From contig NZHH01000055.1 in the NCBI GenBank assembly GCA_002691245.1, positions 1 through 17,445 on the forward strand: 17,445 nt of DNA, read 5' to 3'. The notes below the pieces were generated by a model. It made no database searches and was not told where the DNA came from. It saw nothing but the letters and a program-made list of their open reading frames with translations. Shown piece after piece: positions 15,988-17,445 of this stretch. The position numbers were made by a program, and so were the translations under genes. The stretch comes from Methylaequor sp002691245. GTDB lineage: Bacteria > Pseudomonadota > Alphaproteobacteria > Methylaequorales > Methylaequoraceae. How positions within the stretch are numbered: position 1 is the stretch's first letter; each line of letters begins with the position of its first letter.

Positions 15988-16995
15988 TCAATTTTCTGTT
16001 AATGCAATAAGTTTTTCCGAAACCACACCATTATTAATTTTATTTTGTATTAAATCAATGCCCTCGGCCAAAGTTTTTACTTTTTCAGAGATTAGCAATC
16101 CTGCAGCGGAATTTAAAATAAGATTATCCCTTATTGGTCCAGTTTCACCATCAAAAACTCTTCTCATCATGAATGCATTTTCTTCAGCAGATCCCCCTCT
16201 AAGATCTTCTTCTTTACATTCTTTAAAACCAAACTCTTTTGGATCGAGAATTTTTTTCTTTTTAACAACACCTTTTTTAATTTCAATTATTAAATTTTTT
16301 GAAGTTGTTGTTAATTCGTCATAGCCATTTTCGTTATGAACGACCCAAGCCTTTTCAATATTAAATTTTGCTAAACTTTGCGCATGAGTAGTTAAATTAT
16401 TCTCTTCACTAACACCTAATAATTGATATTTCAAACTCACAGGATTTAAAAGAGGTCCTAGCAAATTAAAAATTGTTCTAAAAGTAAGAGATTTTCTTAC
16501 TTCAGAATAGTTTTTTAGAATTGGATGATATCTTGGAGCAAATAAAAAACAGATTCCATTTTTTTTAAAAAACTTTTTTGTTTGGTTTAGATCTAAATCT
16601 ATTTTAATACCTAGTTTCTCCAAAACATCGAAACTCCCAGATTTAGAGGTAACCGATCTATTTCCATGCTTAGCAATCTTAATATTGCATGCTGACAAAC
16701 TGATAGATGTAGCTGTTGAAAAGTTAAAACTATTTTTGTGATCTCCTCCTGTTCCACAGGTATCCATGACATCTTCACCTAATTTTAGTTTTTTCATTTT
16801 TTTCTTTAGCAGACTAATAAATGAATATATCTCTTGATAACTTTCACCTTTGATGTAAAGAAATGTGAGGAAACTAGCTATTTGATTGCTATCAAATTTT
16901 CCATTTATAATATAATTTGCTAGATAATCAGATTCATTGGCATTCAGATCTATTTGATTTTTTAGTTTTTTTATAATTGATTGAGTTTGTATCAT
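15988..16995 (-). CDS. trpD: Anthranilate phosphoribosyltransferase TrpD
   Basis: Transfers phosphoribosyl from PRPP to anthranilate, the second step of tryptophan synthesis. From the ATG at 16993-16995 the protein has 335 residues, the usual length. It shows the N-terminal helical domain, the glycine loop DTCGTGGD (78-85), NFSTATS (91-97), KHGNRSVTSKSGSFDVLEKLG (region 109-129), and the hinge segment RKSLTFRTIFNLLGPLLNP. A TTG at 17019 would add eight residues and overlap trpG by 7 bases. I prefer the ATG because it gives the family's usual N-terminal length and leaves a 17-base gap after trpG. Neither start has a convincing Shine-Dalgarno. trpC follows after one base. Confidence 0.95.
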   Translation of the reverse strand: MIQTQSIIKKLKNQIDLNANESDYLANYIINGKFDSNQIASFLTFLYIKGESYQEIYSFISLLKKKMKKLKLGEDVMDTCGTGGDHKNSFNFSTATSISLSACNIKIAKHGNRSVTSKSGSFDVLEKLGIKIDLDLNQTKKFFKKNGICFLFAPRYHPILKNYSEVRKSLTFRTIFNLLGPLLNPVSLKYQLLGVSEENNLTTHAQSLAKFNIEKAWVVHNENGYDELTTTSKNLIIEIKKGVVKKKKILDPKEFGFKECKEEDLRGGSAEENAFMMRRVFDGETGPIRDNLILNSAAGLLISEKVKTLAEGIDLIQNKINNGVVSEKLIALTEN

Positions 16996-17012
16996 TAATG
17001 TTTCTAAATAAT

Positions 17013-17445
17013 TTAACAAAAATATTTTTTTGTGTTTAGGAAATTTTTTAATAATTTATGACCGTTTTCTGTGGCTATGCTTTCGGGATGAAATTGGACA
17101 CCATATATTGGAAATTTTTGGTGTTCAAGAGCCATAATTACTCCATCATTGGTATTAGCGGTGATTTTAAGTTCATTGCTTAACGATTTCTGATCCACAA
17201 TAAGTGAATGGTATCTAGTTGCTTCAAAGGGGTTCTTAATTTCATTAAAAATATAAGAGTTTTTAAAATAAATCTTGCTAACTTTGCCATGAACTGGCTT
17301 TCCACTTTGTATGACTTTTGAATTAAAACATTCAGCTATAACTTGATGGCCTAAGCAAACACCTAATGTAGGTACTATTTTAGAATTCTTTATATTTTTA
17401 TTAACTAATTCCATACAAATTCCAGAGTTTTTTGGAGAGCTTGGT
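17013..17445 (-). CDS. trpG: Anthranilate synthase glutamine amidotransferase subunit TrpG (5' end cut by window edge)
   Basis: Class I glutamine amidotransferase that frees ammonia from glutamine for anthranilate synthase (TrpE). About 143 residues are visible; the frame stays open to the right edge, and the residues before the first internal ATG (17414) read PSSPKNSGIC, matching the SPGPGTPxxAGI region of the family. The gene therefore continues, with roughly 50 N-terminal residues outside the window. The nucleophile elbow GVCLGHQ holds the catalytic Cys, RYHSL is present, and FHPES supplies the His-Glu pair. Some homologues (PabA) serve folate synthesis; the trpD and trpC neighbours favour TrpG, though one protein can serve both. 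A trpE is expected just beyond the right edge but is not visible. Confidence 0.95.
   Translation of the reverse strand, partial: PSSPKNSGICMELVNKNIKNSKIVPTLGVCLGHQVIAECFNSKVIQSGKPVHGKVSKIYFKNSYIFNEIKNPFEATRYHSLIVDQKSLSNELKITANTNDGVIMALEHQKFPIYGVQFHPESIATENGHKLLKNFLNTKKYFC

Noticed and set aside
1..17445. Novel defence system, mobile element, CRISPR array or secondary-metabolite genes
   Set aside because: Every substantial reading frame on the coding strands is a recognisable core gene in conserved alphaproteobacterial order; no repeats, integrase, transposase or att-like sites were seen.

Overview
The window is a gene-dense, very AT-rich stretch of a bacterial chromosome. By gene order and protein families it comes from an alphaproteobacterium with a streamlined genome, probably a free-living marine or endosymbiont-like lineage such as Pelagibacterales or HIMB59-type bacteria; the genus cannot be fixed from sequence alone. 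Reasons: the run cdsA-dxr-rseP-bamA-skp-lpxD-fabZ-lpxA-lpxI-lpxB, LpxI rather than LpxH, the neighbourhood trpGDC-moaC-moeA-lexA-gltX-gltA, and an alphaproteobacterial SOS box (GTTC-N7-GTTC) before lexA. Proteins are rich in Lys, Asn and Ile. Gaps between genes total about 240 bases, so roughly 98.6% is coding; the longest gap is 69 bases and no stretch over 300 bases lacks a gene. No tRNA, rRNA, insertion sequence, CRISPR array or phage gene was seen.

Left half (1-10186, + strand): an envelope-biogenesis operon. CdsA makes CDP-diacylglycerol for phospholipids; Dxr is the committed step of the MEP isoprenoid pathway; RseP is the site-2 intramembrane protease; BamA inserts outer-membrane proteins; Skp is a periplasmic chaperone; LpxA, LpxD, LpxI and LpxB make the lipid A disaccharide (LpxC is not here), and FabZ dehydrates 3-hydroxyacyl-ACP, competing with LpxA and LpxD for substrate. 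cdsA is cut by the left edge. lpxB is split by a one-base frame change at a run of 14 A.

Right half (10215-17445, - strand; transcription runs from the right edge leftwards): trpG (cut by the right edge), trpD and trpC of tryptophan synthesis, then moaC and moeA of molybdenum cofactor synthesis, mostly overlapping or touching. A 39-base gap then carries a strong-looking promoter overlapped by a LexA operator, followed by tightly packed lexA, gltX (glutamyl-tRNA synthetase) and gltA (citrate synthase). gltA and lpxB converge with 28 bases between their stops. In many alphaproteobacteria comEC lies between lexA and gltX; here it is absent and only 12 bases separate them.

The segment 10160-11895 holds 25 isolated ambiguous bases (N), so the sequence is a draft or population consensus there; this is relevant to judging the nearby lpxB frameshift. 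Nothing here amounts to a new biological system: the genes are all recognisable core genes. The points worth checking are the homopolymer frameshift in lpxB, the apparently leaderless SOS-controlled lexA promoter, and possible read-through from that promoter into gltX and gltA.
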